A stretch of 64,000 nt of DNA from Alteromonas genovensis (GCF_010500895.1 NZ_JAAAWO010000013.1:51428-115427); one strand, 5' to 3'; positions 53,666 to 63,741 are shown, counted from the stretch's first letter. Notes: a model not told the origin generated them from the letters alone. Program-made: numbers and translations.

Positions 53666-54160
53666 TTAGCTCCAGGTAAAGTCAACAGGCCAAAGTCGCT
53701 GCTTCTGCTTATCGAAAGACGCCCACATGTGGGCATAGGTTTGTTGTGTTTCAGGATGAATACTATTGGGTACCAGCTCTGCCAGTGGCCATAAAACAAA
53801 GGCATTGTGACAAATCTCTTCTCTTGGTAACACAACGGGTGAACGAGTCACGGTGTCATCATAGGTAAGAAGATCTAAATCCAATGTACGAGCACAAAAC
53901 TTTTTGTCGGTGTGAACCCGCCCATTGTCCCGCTCAATGTTTTTCAAGGTTTCGCATACGTGCTCTATACTCAGTGAAGTATTAGCCTTAGCCACTAAAT
54001 TATAAAATGGACTGCCGTTAAACCCTACCGCTTCACTTTCGTACACTGAAGACAGCGAAACGTCTTGGAAGTGCTTTTTTAATGCAATAATTGACTGTCG
54101 AGTGTAATGCTCACGCTCAATATTAGAGCCTACACTAATTAAAATGGTGTGTTGAGACAT
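53666..54160 (-). CDS. folK: FolK, 6-hydroxymethyl-dihydropterin pyrophosphokinase
   Basis: Adds pyrophosphate to the pterin in folate synthesis. 164 aa. Text: ISVGSNIEREHYTRQSI, VGFNGSPFYNLVAKA, FCARTLDLDLLTYDD and LPREEICHNAFVLWPLAEL, the usual HPPK order. The ATG overlaps the folB stop by one base (TAATG). Confidence 0.95.
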   Translation of the reverse strand: MSQHTILISVGSNIEREHYTRQSIIALKKHFQDVSLSSVYESEAVGFNGSPFYNLVAKANTSLSIEHVCETLKNIERDNGRVHTDKKFCARTLDLDLLTYDDTVTRSPVVLPREEICHNAFVLWPLAELVPNSIHPETQQTYAHMWASFDKQKQRLWPVDFTWS

Positions 54161-54513
54161 TAACTACGCTCTCGGCAAAGCTCGACAGCCACCGTTTGTG
54201 CATTAGGTAAAATATTCGGCTTTACAATTTTAACGGTGATAGCGGAAACCGCAAAAGCGTCAAATACCGATGTCATTACTGCGTTGCCAAAGGCTTCTAA
54301 TAGTTCAAACTCGCTGCGCTGACCGACGTCGACAATACACTCTGCCACTTTTGCGTAGTCAATGGTGTCGTTTACATCATCGCTTTGCATAGCTGCGTTT
54401 AAGTCGGCGGTTAGGGTTACGTCTAAAAGCAGCGCGGTTTGCTGTGTGCGCTCCCAATCGTAAACCCCAATTAACGTATTTACCGTTAATCCAGTTATAA
54501 ATATTTTACCCAT
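54160..54513 (-). CDS. folB: FolB, dihydroneopterin aldolase
   Basis: Cleaves dihydroneopterin in folate synthesis. Start at ATG 54513 (MGKIFITGLTVNTLIGVYDWER), 117 aa; a TTG at 54525 adds four residues and is not supported. Family motif LIGVYDWERTQQ and the DDVNDTIDYAKVAE segment with the active-site Tyr are clear; the C-terminal KIVKPNILPNAQTVAVEL is also typical. First gene of folB-folK-uppP. Confidence 0.94.
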   Translation of the reverse strand: MGKIFITGLTVNTLIGVYDWERTQQTALLLDVTLTADLNAAMQSDDVNDTIDYAKVAECIVDVGQRSEFELLEAFGNAVMTSVFDAFAVSAITVKIVKPNILPNAQTVAVELCRERS

Positions 54514-54848
54514 GAATTGTTTCAACTTATGTTTTTACTGGTCTTACTACTGCGAATTGACCAACATAAATGCAGGCCAAAGGTGGTATATCGTATTTGG
54601 ATGAAGTAGCGTTATGCTGACGCAAAGCTTACCGCAGTAAATGATGCACAACTATACCGCTGTATGGCAACACGGGGCAACTGAGGTTTTCATATTTAAC
54701 GAAGACAAAACGTTAAATGAAACTAGGGCATGTTGATGAAACCTTAGTTTGAATAATGAGGGTAGCGGCTAGCAGTTAAAATTATAATAGCGTTATTACA
54801 ATTAAAACGTTATGAAAATGAAACGCCAATGAGTGAAAAAGTAAACTA
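54514..54848. other. Intergenic region between divergent folB and plsY
   Basis: 335 bases without a gene. It contains one half of the GGGCGTGTTGA-type repeat (TAGGGCATGTTGA, 54724-54736) without a visible partner arm. Promoters for both genes should lie here. Confidence 0.45.
54724..54736. repeat. Degenerate half of the GGGCGTGTTGA repeat family
   Basis: TAGGGCATGTTGA differs by one base from the start of copy 2 (46000). No inverted partner was found within 60 bases, so it is probably a decayed copy. Confidence 0.5.
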
Positions 54849-55451
54849 ATGATTTCCTTAACAATATTAATGGTTGCCGTCGCGTATCTTTTTGGTTCGC
54901 TGTCAAGTGCGGTACTCATTAGCCGAGTATTTCTTCTTCCCGATCCAAGAACTGCTGGCTCCAAAAATCCAGGCGCCACGAATGTATACCGACTCGGTGG
55001 ACGTGTACCTGCCCTACTTGTGTTGGTCATGGATATTTTAAAGGGAACAATCCCCGTTTATGGCAGTTACTTTTTAAATATTGAACCCCTGCTATTAGGG
55101 CTAATTGCAATAGCAGCATGCCTTGGTCACATTTTCCCACTGTACTTTGGTTTTAAAGGAGGAAAGGCGGTGGCGACCGCTTTTGGTGCCATGTTGCCAA
55201 TAGGTTTAGACTTGGCAGGGCTTCTCATTGTGAGCTGGGTGCTTGTGGTCTTTATCACCGGCTATTCTTCATTGGGCGCGCTCGTTGCCGTAAGCCTAGC
55301 GCCTCTTTTTACTTGGCTGGTCAAACCGCTCTATACCATTCCGGTGGCTATGTTATCCATACTCATTATTATTAGGCATAAGGACAACATTGTACGGCTT
55401 TTAAGCGGGTCTGAGAGTAAGGTTTGGGATAAAGGGTCTATCAAAGAATGA
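54849..55451 (+). CDS. plsY: PlsY, acyl-phosphate:glycerol-3-phosphate acyltransferase
   Basis: Makes lysophosphatidic acid from acyl-phosphate in the inner membrane. 200 aa with about five helices. Motifs: [28 protein letters not shown] and [20 protein letters not shown], the three conserved loops of the family. Divergent from folB, as often in gammaproteobacteria. Confidence 0.95.
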   Translation: MISLTILMVAVAYLFGSLSSAVLISRVFLLPDPRTAGSKNPGATNVYRLGGRVPALLVLVMDILKGTIPVYGSYFLNIEPLLLGLIAIAACLGHIFPLYFGFKGGKAVATAFGAMLPIGLDLAGLLIVSWVLVVFITGYSSLGALVAVSLAPLFTWLVKPLYTIPVAMLSILIIIRHKDNIVRLLSGSESKVWDKGSIKE

Positions 55452-55459
55452 CTCGCCCC

Positions 55460-55543
55460 CAGTGCTAGTGTTTCAGCGCTAGTGTTTCGATGCTAGTGCT
55501 TCAACATTAGTGCTCCAGTGTCTATGCTCCAATACTAGCGCAC
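55460..55543. repeat. Six tandem 14-base repeats overlapping the phosphodiesterase stop
   Basis: Six units of 14 bases, consensus CAGTGCTAGTGTTT (55460, 55474, 55488, 55502, 55516, 55530), increasingly divergent to the right. The last unit runs into the final codons and stop of the minus-strand phosphodiesterase gene. Confidence 0.9.
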
Positions 55544-56788
55544 CAACCCTTGATTGAGTACTTCAAGTTTGCCGTCTATGGGCGTGAACGGCGCTATACC
55601 CATTATTTTAGCTAGGGCAGGATAAACCTCTAAGTTACTGAACACCGGCAGCGTAACCCCTTTTTTAAAAGCAGGGCCTGCAGCAATAAAAGTGGCGCCC
55701 ATATCGGGCAGCGTATTGAGGTAGCCATGACCGCCTTTGCTGATGCGCCCTGTTGCATCATCAATAAAACGCGCTGGGGGTGACACCTCTAACAGGATGT
55801 CTCCCGTTCTACTCCCCTTTTCAAATTGACGCATTTCTCGCTGAGCATCGCTAAGCACAACGAACCGTCCCTTATACCGCTCATTAGAGACAGTAGATAA
55901 GCGGTTTGCTTCTTGCAATATCGCTTCTTCACTCGCGTCTTTGGGGGCATAAATATGAACTTGTGCGCCCTCGTTTTCTACCGAGAATGTATCTGGGATA
56001 GACAGTGCTGACACATCAATGACTTTATTGCTATCTACCGAGGTCATACCGTGATCCGATACAATGACCACATTAACGTTAATATCTAATGCTTGAATTC
56101 GGTCATACAACTCACCCACGAGGGCATCCACTTGCACAACCGCATCTTTGGTTAAGGGCGAATAAGGCCCTTCGTCATGACCTACCGTATCGGTTAGCGA
56201 AAAGTAGCCAGTGACAAAGCGAGGTCGAGATACTTCAGGCAAACTTAACCACTGAACCATCTGGTCTATTCGCTGTTGGTAGCTTGTATATTTTGAATAA
56301 GGAAAGTGATAAGTAGGAAGCGCGCCGCCAATTCGTGCATCAGACTCTGGCCAGAAAAATGTTGCCGCTTTAAGTCCGTTTAGTTCGGCTAAATTCCACA
56401 GTGGCGTTGCCGTAATCCAGGTACTGTCTGTCTTTCCTTTGCCCATACTGTAGCGAGCATAGCCCTCTTTCGTTGATCTTGTTTTGTCGAAAAAACGATT
56501 ATTCACAATGCCATGATGTTTAGGTAATAACCCTGTTATCAACGACAGATGATTAGGAAACGTATTTGCCGGGTAAACCGGTGTCATACTTGATGCACGC
56601 ACGCCCTCTTTGGCTATGCGAGCTAGGTGAGACGCGCCGTGTAGCTCGACGTAATCGTGCCTAAAACCATCAAGTGAAATCAACACAACGTACTGAGGTT
56701 GCTGCGCTGTCTCTCCACTCGCACTTGCCGTGTGAGATAGCACCAGTATCATCCATGCAGATATCACGGCGGTCATTAATTTAATCAT
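55535..56788 (-). CDS. Exported type I phosphodiesterase / nucleotide pyrophosphatase family protein
   Basis: An alkaline-phosphatase-superfamily enzyme of the NPP type, which hydrolyses phosphodiester or pyrophosphate bonds. Start at ATG 56788 (MIKLMTAVISAWMILVLSHT) gives a clean signal peptide ending SASG; an upstream in-frame start at 56812 is less likely. Metal and nucleophile text: LISLDGFRHDY, the Thr nucleophile in PANTFPNHLSLITGLLP, DTVGHDEGP and VSDHGMTSVD, with the last His in KGGHGYLN. Substrate unknown. It is on the same strand as tsaD, 110 bases downstream of it. Confidence 0.9.
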   Translation of the reverse strand: MIKLMTAVISAWMILVLSHTASASGETAQQPQYVVLISLDGFRHDYVELHGASHLARIAKEGVRASSMTPVYPANTFPNHLSLITGLLPKHHGIVNNRFFDKTRSTKEGYARYSMGKGKTDSTWITATPLWNLAELNGLKAATFFWPESDARIGGALPTYHFPYSKYTSYQQRIDQMVQWLSLPEVSRPRFVTGYFSLTDTVGHDEGPYSPLTKDAVVQVDALVGELYDRIQALDINVNVVIVSDHGMTSVDSNKVIDVSALSIPDTFSVENEGAQVHIYAPKDASEEAILQEANRLSTVSNERYKGRFVVLSDAQREMRQFEKGSRTGDILLEVSPPARFIDDATGRISKGGHGYLNTLPDMGATFIAAGPAFKKGVTLPVFSNLEVYPALAKIMGIAPFTPIDGKLEVLNQGLVR

Positions 56789-56897
56789 GTTCTTATTCCT
56801 TATTGCGAACACATTAGGCGCACATCAAATAAAGATGAAGCGTTCCCCCGTCTTAGACGCGTGCCTGAACCTAAACCTAACACGCAAATAGCAGTAC

Positions 56898-57911
56898 CTA
56901 AACAGCAGTGAGTGTGTCTAGCGGCCAGCGAGGCTTGGCCTGAGAGCTTAGTTCAAGGACTTCGTTTGCTTTTAATCTCTGCATTCCGGCATAGGCAATC
57001 ATGGCTCCGTTGTCAGTGCAGTAAGCTAGGCTGGGGTAGAATACTTCGCCGTGTAGCTCATCCATCAACACCGTCATTTTTTGCCTAAGCATCTGATTAG
57101 CGCTTACACCACCGGCAATAACCAATCGTTTCATTCCCGTTTGTTTGAGCGCCCGCTTACATTTGATCATAAGAGTGTCCACCACAGCCTCTTGGAATGC
57201 AAATGCTATGTTGGCTTTAACTTGGTCGCTGCCATCAGATGCTCTAATCGTGTTTGCGGCAAAGGTTTTGAGTCCACTGAAGCTAAAATCTAGACCTGGC
57301 TTGTCAGTCATAGGTCGTGGGAATTTATAATGGCCGGGCTCCCCCTTTTCCGCTAATTTGGCAAGCAATGGACCACCTGGGTAATCTAAACCAAGAAGTT
57401 TCGCGGTTTTATCAAACGCTTCACCAGCGGCGTCATCTACTGACTCCCCAAGCACTTCGTATTGACCAATGCCTTTTACATTCACCAACATTGAGTGACC
57501 GCCAGAAACAAGCAACGCCACGAAAGGAAATGAAGGCGCATTGTCTTCTAACATTGGTGCTAACAAATGGCCTTCCATGTGATGCACACCAACAGCCGGT
57601 ACATTCCACGCATAGGCGAGTGAGCGGCCAACGGATGACCCCACAAGTAAAGCACCAATTAAACCTGGCCCCTGAGTGAAGGCAACGCCGTCAATATCCT
57701 TTGGTGTGGTATTCGCGTCAGTCAGCGCTTTTTCGATAAGGGGAATAATTTTGCGGACATGATCGCGAGAAGCCAACTCGGGAACGACTCCACCATAATC
57801 GGCGTGCAGCTTAACTTGGCTGTATAACTCATGAGAAAGCAAGCCCTGTTCGTCATCATATACTGCAATGCCGGTTTCGTCGCACGACGTCTCAATTCCT
57901 AAAATTCGCAT
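56898..57911 (-). CDS. tsaD: TsaD, tRNA threonylcarbamoyl transferase subunit
   Basis: Catalytic subunit for t6A37 of ANN-decoding tRNAs. 337 aa, ASKHA fold. Start [17 protein letters not shown]; metal histidines in [46 protein letters not shown]; and the C-terminal [12 protein letters not shown]. All family motifs are intact. It is divergent from rpsU, the common gammaproteobacterial arrangement. Confidence 0.96.
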   Translation of the reverse strand: MRILGIETSCDETGIAVYDDEQGLLSHELYSQVKLHADYGGVVPELASRDHVRKIIPLIEKALTDANTTPKDIDGVAFTQGPGLIGALLVGSSVGRSLAYAWNVPAVGVHHMEGHLLAPMLEDNAPSFPFVALLVSGGHSMLVNVKGIGQYEVLGESVDDAAGEAFDKTAKLLGLDYPGGPLLAKLAEKGEPGHYKFPRPMTDKPGLDFSFSGLKTFAANTIRASDGSDQVKANIAFAFQEAVVDTLMIKCKRALKQTGMKRLVIAGGVSANQMLRQKMTVLMDELHGEVFYPSLAYCTDNGAMIAYAGMQRLKANEVLELSSQAKPRWPLDTLTAV

Positions 57912-58280
57912 TCAGCGCTCACCTTTTTACAACAAAAACCAATAATTTTACTAGCGATCTGCGGCGATCATCTTTATGATCCGCCCGTGATTATCTTTCT
58001 AACCCGACATTCAACGCTCGGACACGCTCTAAAAAGGCAGCGTTAGGGGCGATGAAACTGGGTAGCTTATGTTTCTTAGGCGCAGAGTTTACCTGTAAAC
58101 CTGCATTCATGGAATGCTAGCAAAGGAGTAAATGCACGATATTGGCTATTTTTTAGCAATTCATCCTTTACTTTCTCTGCAGAAATGATTAGAATTTCGC
58201 ACCATTTTTAACCCGGGTGGCCTTTTTAGCGCACAATTTTACCCGGATATACACAGTAAAGTTTTGAGGTGAGTGTTTAA
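57912..58280. promoter_or_regulatory. Divergent control region of tsaD and rpsU
   Basis: 369 non-coding bases. Visible elements are a perfect palindrome GTTTACCTGTAAAC (58087-58100) and ACCCGGGT (58211-58218). No LexA box of the CTGT-N8-ACAG type was found, unlike the E. coli rpsU promoter region. The rpsU ribosome site GAGGTG lies just before its ATG. Confidence 0.45.
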
Positions 58281-58496
58281 ATGCCTATCGTTAAAGTTAG
58301 AGAAAACGAGCCGTTTGATGTGGCGCTGCGTCGTTTTAAGCGTTCTTGTGAAAAAGCAGGTGTTCTATCTGAAGTTCGTCGTCGTGAATTCTTCGAAAAA
58401 CCTACGTGGGAACGCAAGCGCAAGAAAGCTGCCGCTAAAAAGCGTCATCTTAAGAAGCTAGCTCGTGAAAACGCACGTCGCGTAAAACTCTACTAA
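58281..58496 (+). CDS. rpsU: Ribosomal protein bS21
   Basis: 71-aa basic protein of the small subunit, needed for start-site recognition. Sequence [20 protein letters not shown] and the Lys/Arg-rich end [20 protein letters not shown] are those of bS21. First gene of what in E. coli is the rpsU-dnaG-rpoD operon; here two hairpins and a repeat array separate it from the next gene. Confidence 0.97.
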   Translation: MPIVKVRENEPFDVALRRFKRSCEKAGVLSEVRRREFFEKPTWERKRKKAAAKKRHLKKLARENARRVKLY

Positions 58497-58519
58497 ACTA
58501 GGGTTTAATTACGAGTACG

Positions 58520-58545
58520 AAAGGTGTTGCCATTGCAGCACCTTT
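58520..58545 (+). terminator. Hairpin after rpsU
   Basis: Stem AAAGGTG / CACCTTT with inner partial pairing; short T content downstream. Probably one of two successive terminators. Confidence 0.65.
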
Positions 58546-58562
58546 CGCGTTTCTGAAGTATC

Positions 58563-58590
58563 AAAAAGGGTCCTTATTTGGACCTTTTTT
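58563..58590 (+). terminator. Second terminator after rpsU
   Basis: AAAAAGGGTCC pairs with GGACCTTTTTT around TTATTT, followed by a T-run. Clear rho-independent form. Confidence 0.85.
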
Positions 58591-59015
58591 GTCTCTGTTT
58601 GCCTTTAATATGAAGCCAAAGTACCAAGCTAAGTATAAGGAGTAGTCTTAAACCTTAGTATAAAGAACAGCACTAAGCCTTAGTATAAAGAACAGCACTA
58701 AGCCTTAGTATAAAGAGCGGCGCTAAGCCGCAGTACAAAAAACAGTGCGCAGCAGCTGGCGAATATCAATTATCCCTTCCTAATATCCAATCCGTTTTAT
58801 AATAGCGCTGTAGTCAAACTCGGTTATCGAACCAACCACATTTAATTCTATTGCTCATCCTTTTTATTTGGAGCTTATATTTAGTCCACTCACTTTTTAG
58901 ACTTCTCATTGGTTCCTTTCGCTTTTAAAGCTTCCATTTATCATTCTATTGATTATCCTATTACCATAACGTTATATCCAACAACGACTCGCTAACAAAG
59001 GATACGAAAACTATC
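58591..59015. other. Region between rpsU and the YqeY-like gene
   Basis: Holds the 25-base repeat array (58629-58753) and then AT-rich sequence with the likely promoter of the next gene; no gene seen. Confidence 0.5.
58629..58753. repeat. Five tandem 25-base repeats
   Basis: Five units of 25 bases starting at 58629, 58654, 58679, 58704 and 58729. Units 2 and 3 are identical; the outer ones diverge. Each inner unit begins CTTAG and ends CTAAGC, so each can fold on itself. There are no unique spacers, so it is not a CRISPR. Confidence 0.92.
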
Positions 59016-59462
59016 ATGGCATTAATTGATGATTTAAAATCTGCCCAAAAAGATGCAATGCGCGCGAAAGAGAAGCTGCGCTTAGGCACTATTCGAATGG
59101 CCCTTGCGGCAATTAAGCAAAAAGAAATAGACGAGCAAATCACGCTTGATGACCCTGCTGTACTAGCGGTACTTACGAAAATGGTGAAGCAGCGCCAAGA
59201 CGCTGCGGCTCAGTTTGATGCAGCAGACAGAGACGACCTTGCAAGCAAGGAACGGGAAGAAATCACCTATATTGAACATTTCTTGCCTCAGCCACTGACT
59301 GATGAAGAACTCAATGCGTTAATTGATGACACCATGGCCTCAACGGGTGCAACGGGTATGCAAGATATGGGGAAAGTAATGGGCGCGTTAAAGCCTAAGG
59401 TACAAGGTCGCACCGATATGGGCGCACTGAGTACAAAAATAAAAGCCCGCTTAAACGCCTAA
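59016..59462 (+). CDS. GatB/YqeY-domain protein
   Basis: A 148-aa cytoplasmic protein of the YqeY family, related to the tRNA-binding tail of GatB; role unknown, suggested in tRNA-dependent amidation. Text: LIDDLKSAQKDAMRAKEKLR, LGTIRMALAAIKQKEID, KREEITYIEHFLPQPL-type stretch and GKVMGALKPKVQGRTDMGAL. It sits between rpsU and dnaG, as in many gammaproteobacteria. Confidence 0.93.
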   Translation: MALIDDLKSAQKDAMRAKEKLRLGTIRMALAAIKQKEIDEQITLDDPAVLAVLTKMVKQRQDAAAQFDAADRDDLASKEREEITYIEHFLPQPLTDEELNALIDDTMASTGATGMQDMGKVMGALKPKVQGRTDMGALSTKIKARLNA

Positions 59463-59617
59463 GAATGTAAACGCAATAGTCGCCGATTCGAAAACCATTA
59501 GTAGAAAGTGCTGACTATTAGCAATTACCGTATCCAATAAACTTGGGTGCGGTAATACATTCTCATTCTTCGCTATCCCTGTTAAAGTATCTACCGTTTT
59601 ATTTATACGAATCCCTC

Positions 59618-61396
59618 ATGGCTGGAAAAATACCCCGCGACTTTATTGATGATCTTCTCTCACGTACCGATGTGGTTGAAGTGGTCGATAACCGAGTAAA
59701 ATTAAAAAAAGCAGGCAAAAACTATCAGGCTTGCTGTCCTTTTCACAACGAAAAGTCGCCCTCTTTTACTGTCAGTCAAGATAAGCAGTTTTACCATTGT
59801 TTCGGTTGTGGAGCCCACGGCAACGCCATCTCTTTTATCATGGAATTCGACCGCCTAGAGTTTGTTGAAGCCATTGAAGACCTCGCTAGATATCACGGGC
59901 TAGAAGTACCGCGGGAAAAGGGCAGCCGTCCGGCCATGAGTGAGGAAAAGAAGCAGCAGCTGCAAGATGACTATACGTTAATGGAGCAGGTGACACGCTT
60001 TTTCCAACACCAGCTTCGCCAAAACGGAAACAGTAAAAAGGCAATCGATTATCTTAAAAATCGAGGTTTGAGTGGCGACATTGTCAAGCAGTGGGAAATT
60101 GGATATGCGCCTGATGGCTGGAGCGCATTGCTAGATACATTTGGAAAAAGTCCTCAACAAATAAAGCAGCTAATTGATTTGAGGTTGGTCAATAAAAATG
60201 ACCAGGGCCGCACCTACGACTTTTTTCGCGACCGCATTATGTTTCCTATTCGGGACAAGCGAGGGCGCGTGGTTGGCTTTGGTGGGCGAGTATTAGAAGA
60301 CGGTGGTCCCAAATATCTTAACTCACCAGAAACACGTATTTTCCATAAGGGCAACGAGCTATTTGGCTTTTACTCTGCCCGTCAGCAAAACCGGCAGCTA
60401 GACACCGTTGTTGTCGTAGAAGGCTACATGGACGTGGTGGCGTTAAGCCAGTTCGATATTAATATTGCCACCGCAGCCCTAGGCACAGCCACAACCTTAG
60501 AGCATATCCAAATGCTGGTTCGCGCAACATCGCACATTGTGTGTTGTTACGATGGCGACCGTGCAGGTCGCGAAGCGGCCTGGAGAGCCCTAGAAAACGC
60601 GCTACCCGCATTAAAAGACGGCGTGCGATTATCGTTTCTATTTCTACCGGATGGTGAAGATCCAGATACCATGGTGCGCCAGGTGGGCAAAGATACCTTC
60701 TTAGGCATGCTTAACGAAGCAATGCCGCTTTCGCGTTTCTTTTTTGAGAACCTACTTAAGAGTCATAATGTGGGCACACCCGAAGGAAAAATAGCCCTTA
60801 AAAAAGCCGCAATGCCTCTTATTGAGTCAACGTTAGGTGCTGATCAGAAAAATATGTTGCTTGAAGAGCTGGCTAAGCACACCGGGGAATTTGACCGATT
60901 CAAGCTTCAGCAGGACATCTCAAAAGCAAACCAAGGCAGCAAAAAAGCCTACTCTCCCAATCTAACTCAGGTAAACAAACCCAAGTTATCACCACTTCGT
61001 ATGCTTATTCGTCTTCTCTTAGACTCACCAAGACTGGCCGCGGCTTGTGACGATGTGCAAATTGGCATTTTTACCGGTAGCGCAGCGGCGGGCATGGACT
61101 TGCTGCGCGATGTACACGCATTTTGTTTGGCTAATCCAAATGCTAAGACCAGTCAGCTTGTTGAAAACTTCCGCGACCATCCCCATTCTTCTACTATCGC
61201 AAAACTATTGTTGCAAGAGCACTTAGTTAAAGATGAAGACGCAGAACGGGTCTATAATGATAGTTTTACGCGTTTACTTGATGCTCATCTTGAAAGCCGA
61301 ATAGAGACATTACTTTCGCGCTCTCGGGTGCAATCACTAAGTAAAGCTGAAAAAGAAGAGTTAACGCTGTTAATGAAAGAACGGCAAAATAGTTAG
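59618..61396 (+). CDS. dnaG: DnaG, DNA primase
   Basis: Makes RNA primers at the replication fork. Start at ATG 59618 (MAGKIPRDFIDDLLSR), 592 aa; the open frame begins earlier at 59543 but that part is not family-like. Zinc ribbon: CCPFHNEKSPSF and YHCFGCGAHG. Toprim domain: VVVEGYMDVVALSQF and CYDGDRAGREAAW. The C-terminal DnaB-binding domain follows a variable linker near residue 440. The stop TAG lies inside a degenerate copy of the GGGCGTGTTGA-type repeat. Confidence 0.96.
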   Translation: MAGKIPRDFIDDLLSRTDVVEVVDNRVKLKKAGKNYQACCPFHNEKSPSFTVSQDKQFYHCFGCGAHGNAISFIMEFDRLEFVEAIEDLARYHGLEVPREKGSRPAMSEEKKQQLQDDYTLMEQVTRFFQHQLRQNGNSKKAIDYLKNRGLSGDIVKQWEIGYAPDGWSALLDTFGKSPQQIKQLIDLRLVNKNDQGRTYDFFRDRIMFPIRDKRGRVVGFGGRVLEDGGPKYLNSPETRIFHKGNELFGFYSARQQNRQLDTVVVVEGYMDVVALSQFDINIATAALGTATTLEHIQMLVRATSHIVCCYDGDRAGREAAWRALENALPALKDGVRLSFLFLPDGEDPDTMVRQVGKDTFLGMLNEAMPLSRFFFENLLKSHNVGTPEGKIALKKAAMPLIESTLGADQKNMLLEELAKHTGEFDRFKLQQDISKANQGSKKAYSPNLTQVNKPKLSPLRMLIRLLLDSPRLAAACDDVQIGIFTGSAAAGMDLLRDVHAFCLANPNAKTSQLVENFRDHPHSSTIAKLLLQEHLVKDEDAERVYNDSFTRLLDAHLESRIETLLSRSRVQSLSKAEKEELTLLMKERQNS

Positions 61397-61415
61397 GATG
61401 TATTGAACTTCGCTG
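61394..61415. repeat. Degenerate GGGCGTGTTGA-type repeat at the dnaG stop
   Basis: TAGGATGTATTGAACTTCGC begins with the dnaG stop codon and matches the consensus TAGGGCGTGTTGAACNTTGC at most positions. A short hairpin (GCTGCAAAAGTGTGCAGC) follows. Confidence 0.45.
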
Positions 61416-61798
61416 CAAAAGTGTGCAGCGACGCTCAGCACACCTTGCCAGTTTCAATTGCAAATGATTGCTGTTTAAAAAATCAGCCAGTAATCTGGTA
61501 AAACCACTGGTTTTTCTGTTATACTGACTAATTCGCTGTGTTCAATCACAATGCATGCAGAGCATTTACTGGCTGGCTGCTATGTGAACGAAAAAACAGC
61601 AATGTGAGTAAACAATATATAGCCGATAACACGGGCAAAACCAAACTCGGGCGGATGCGCATCGCACTCATAAGCGTCGCATTGGGCACAAACGGCATTG
61701 ATACGAACATCAGTACTCCAGCAGATAAGATGGAACATACGTCAGCGTATGGTGTCTTGTCTATTGCAAACTAATTGAATGTGAGAAGTGTAGGTTAT
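61397..61798. other. Intergenic region dnaG to rpoD
   Basis: 402 bases. It holds the decayed repeat and a candidate rpoD promoter. An open frame of 78 codons (61538-61774) has no recognisable protein features and is not called. Confidence 0.5.
61517..61525 (+). promoter_or_regulatory. Candidate extended -10 promoter of rpoD
   Basis: TGTTATACT matches the extended -10 form TGNTATAAT at all but one position. The -35 region 17 bases upstream (TGGTAA) is weak, as is common with extended -10 promoters. Confidence 0.45.
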
Positions 61799-63631
61799 AT
61801 GGCGCAAAGCAAGCAGTCTCAGATTAAGCTCCTGATTGCAAAAGGTAAAGAGCAAGGTTACTTAACCTTTGCAGAAGTTAACGACCACCTGCCGCAAGAT
61901 ATTGTCGATTCTGATCAAATAGAAGACATTATCCGCATGATCAACGACATGGGAATTCAAGTTTCTGAATCAGCTCCTGATGCAGATGAACTTCTCATGC
62001 AAGAAGCAAATGCAGACGAAGATGCAGCAGAGGCTGCAGCGCAAGCACTTGCAACTGTAGAAAGTGAAATTGGCCGTACTACAGATCCTGTCCGCATGTA
62101 CATGCGTGAAATGGGAACAGTAGAGCTTTTGACACGCGAAGGCGAAATTGAAATAGCCAAGCGTATCGAAGATGGCATAAACCAAGTTCAGTGTTCTGTA
62201 GCAGAATACCCAGAAGCAATTACATATTTGCTTGATCAATGGGATTTATATGAAGCAGAAGAAATTCGCCTAAGCGATATTATTTCTGGCTTTGTTGACC
62301 CTGATGACGATCAAGATCTTGCTCCAACGGCAACGCACATCGGTTCTGACCTCTCAGAAGAAGAGTTAAAAGATGAAGACGATGACAGCGATGACGAAGA
62401 CGAGGAAGAAGAAGACACTGGCGTAGATCCTGAACTTGCGAGAGCTCGTTTCGACGAACTTCGTACTCAATACATCAAAACTCGTGATGTCATTGAGAAG
62501 AAAGGTCGTTCGCATGCAGAAGCACGCAAGCAGATCAACGCATTAAGCGACATCTTCAAAGAATTCAGACTTGTTCCTAAGCAGTTCGATCGCATGGTGA
62601 AAAACATGCGTCATATGATGGATAAAGTTCGTATTCAGGAACGTCTTGTCATGAAGTTTTGCGTAGTTAACGCAAAAATGCCAAAGAAAGACTTCATTAA
62701 AGCGTTCGCAGGAAATGAAACATCAACAGCGTGGCTTTTTGCTGCAGTGAAATCTGGCGCTCCTTATGCCGACGAACTTGCTGTACATCAAGAAGAAGTA
62801 GAGCGCTGTATTAGCAAGATGAATCAAGTTGAGCAAGAAACTGGCTTGGTTATCGCAGACATAAAAGACATTAACCGTCGTATGTCTATCGGTGAAGCGA
62901 AAGCTCGCCGAGCGAAGAAAGAAATGGTTGAAGCTAACCTTCGTCTTGTTATCTCAATTGCTAAGAAGTATACCAACCGCGGGCTTCAGTTCCTCGACCT
63001 TATTCAAGAAGGTAACATTGGTCTTATGAAAGCAGTTGATAAATTTGAATACCGTCGTGGTTACAAGTTTTCAACGTATGCAACGTGGTGGATTCGCCAG
63101 GCTATTACGCGTTCAATCGCCGACCAAGCCAGAACAATTCGTATTCCTGTGCACATGATTGAAACTATCAACAAGCTAAACCGTATCTCTCGCCAAATGC
63201 TTCAAGAGATGGGCAGAGAGCCAACGCCAGAGGAATTATCTGAACGCATGCTAATGCCGGAAGATAAGATCCGTAAAGTACTTAAGATTGCAAAAGAGCC
63301 AATCTCTATGGAGACGCCAATTGGTGATGATGAAGATTCACATCTTGGCGACTTTATTGAAGACAGCACCATTGTGCAGCCTTTAGACTCGGCGACGGGC
63401 GGAAGCTTGAAAGGTGCTACTCAGGAAGTACTTGCTGGTCTTACAGCCCGCGAAGCCAAGGTTCTACGTATGCGTTTTGGTATTGATATGAATACTGACC
63501 ATACACTAGAAGAAGTGGGCAAGCAGTTTGACGTTACTCGTGAGCGTATCCGTCAGATTGAGGCTAAAGCGCTGCGTAAGCTTCGCCACCCTAGCCGCTC
63601 TGAGCAGCTTCGCAGCTTTTTAGACGAATAG
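61799..63631 (+). CDS. rpoD: RpoD, primary sigma factor (sigma-70)
   Basis: Directs RNA polymerase to housekeeping promoters. Start at ATG 61799 ([20 protein letters not shown]), 610 aa; a TTG at 61775 is upstream and unsupported. Region 1.1 at 1-90, region 1.2 ([20 protein letters not shown]), the acidic non-conserved region ([17 protein letters not shown]), region 2 ([40 protein letters not shown]), region 3 and region 4.2 ([20 protein letters not shown]). All intact. Confidence 0.98.
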   Translation: MAQSKQSQIKLLIAKGKEQGYLTFAEVNDHLPQDIVDSDQIEDIIRMINDMGIQVSESAPDADELLMQEANADEDAAEAAAQALATVESEIGRTTDPVRMYMREMGTVELLTREGEIEIAKRIEDGINQVQCSVAEYPEAITYLLDQWDLYEAEEIRLSDIISGFVDPDDDQDLAPTATHIGSDLSEEELKDEDDDSDDEDEEEEDTGVDPELARARFDELRTQYIKTRDVIEKKGRSHAEARKQINALSDIFKEFRLVPKQFDRMVKNMRHMMDKVRIQERLVMKFCVVNAKMPKKDFIKAFAGNETSTAWLFAAVKSGAPYADELAVHQEEVERCISKMNQVEQETGLVIADIKDINRRMSIGEAKARRAKKEMVEANLRLVISIAKKYTNRGLQFLDLIQEGNIGLMKAVDKFEYRRGYKFSTYATWWIRQAITRSIADQARTIRIPVHMIETINKLNRISRQMLQEMGREPTPEELSERMLMPEDKIRKVLKIAKEPISMETPIGDDEDSHLGDFIEDSTIVQPLDSATGGSLKGATQEVLAGLTAREAKVLRMRFGIDMNTDHTLEEVGKQFDVTRERIRQIEAKALRKLRHPSRSEQLRSFLDE

Positions 63632-63741
63632 CTTCTTAGCTGTAGCTTCACAGGTGAAACTACAGCTAGGCATTAGTTTGAAGTGAGTTTGAAATTAAAG
63701 ACTACATCAATCTAATGAGTGCCAAAACAAGCTAAATAAAC

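Noticed and set aside
57912..58280. LexA box upstream of rpsU as in E. coli
   Set aside because: No CTGT-N8-ACAG palindrome; GTTTACCTGTAAAC has the wrong spacing and half-sites.
58629..58753. 25-base repeats considered as a CRISPR
   Set aside because: Units are directly adjacent with no unique spacers, and no cas genes are in the window.
61538..61774. A 78-codon open frame between dnaG and rpoD
   Set aside because: No recognisable motifs, no ribosome site, and it contains the downstream part of the rpoD control region. It ends exactly where the rpoD frame opens only because of frame layout.
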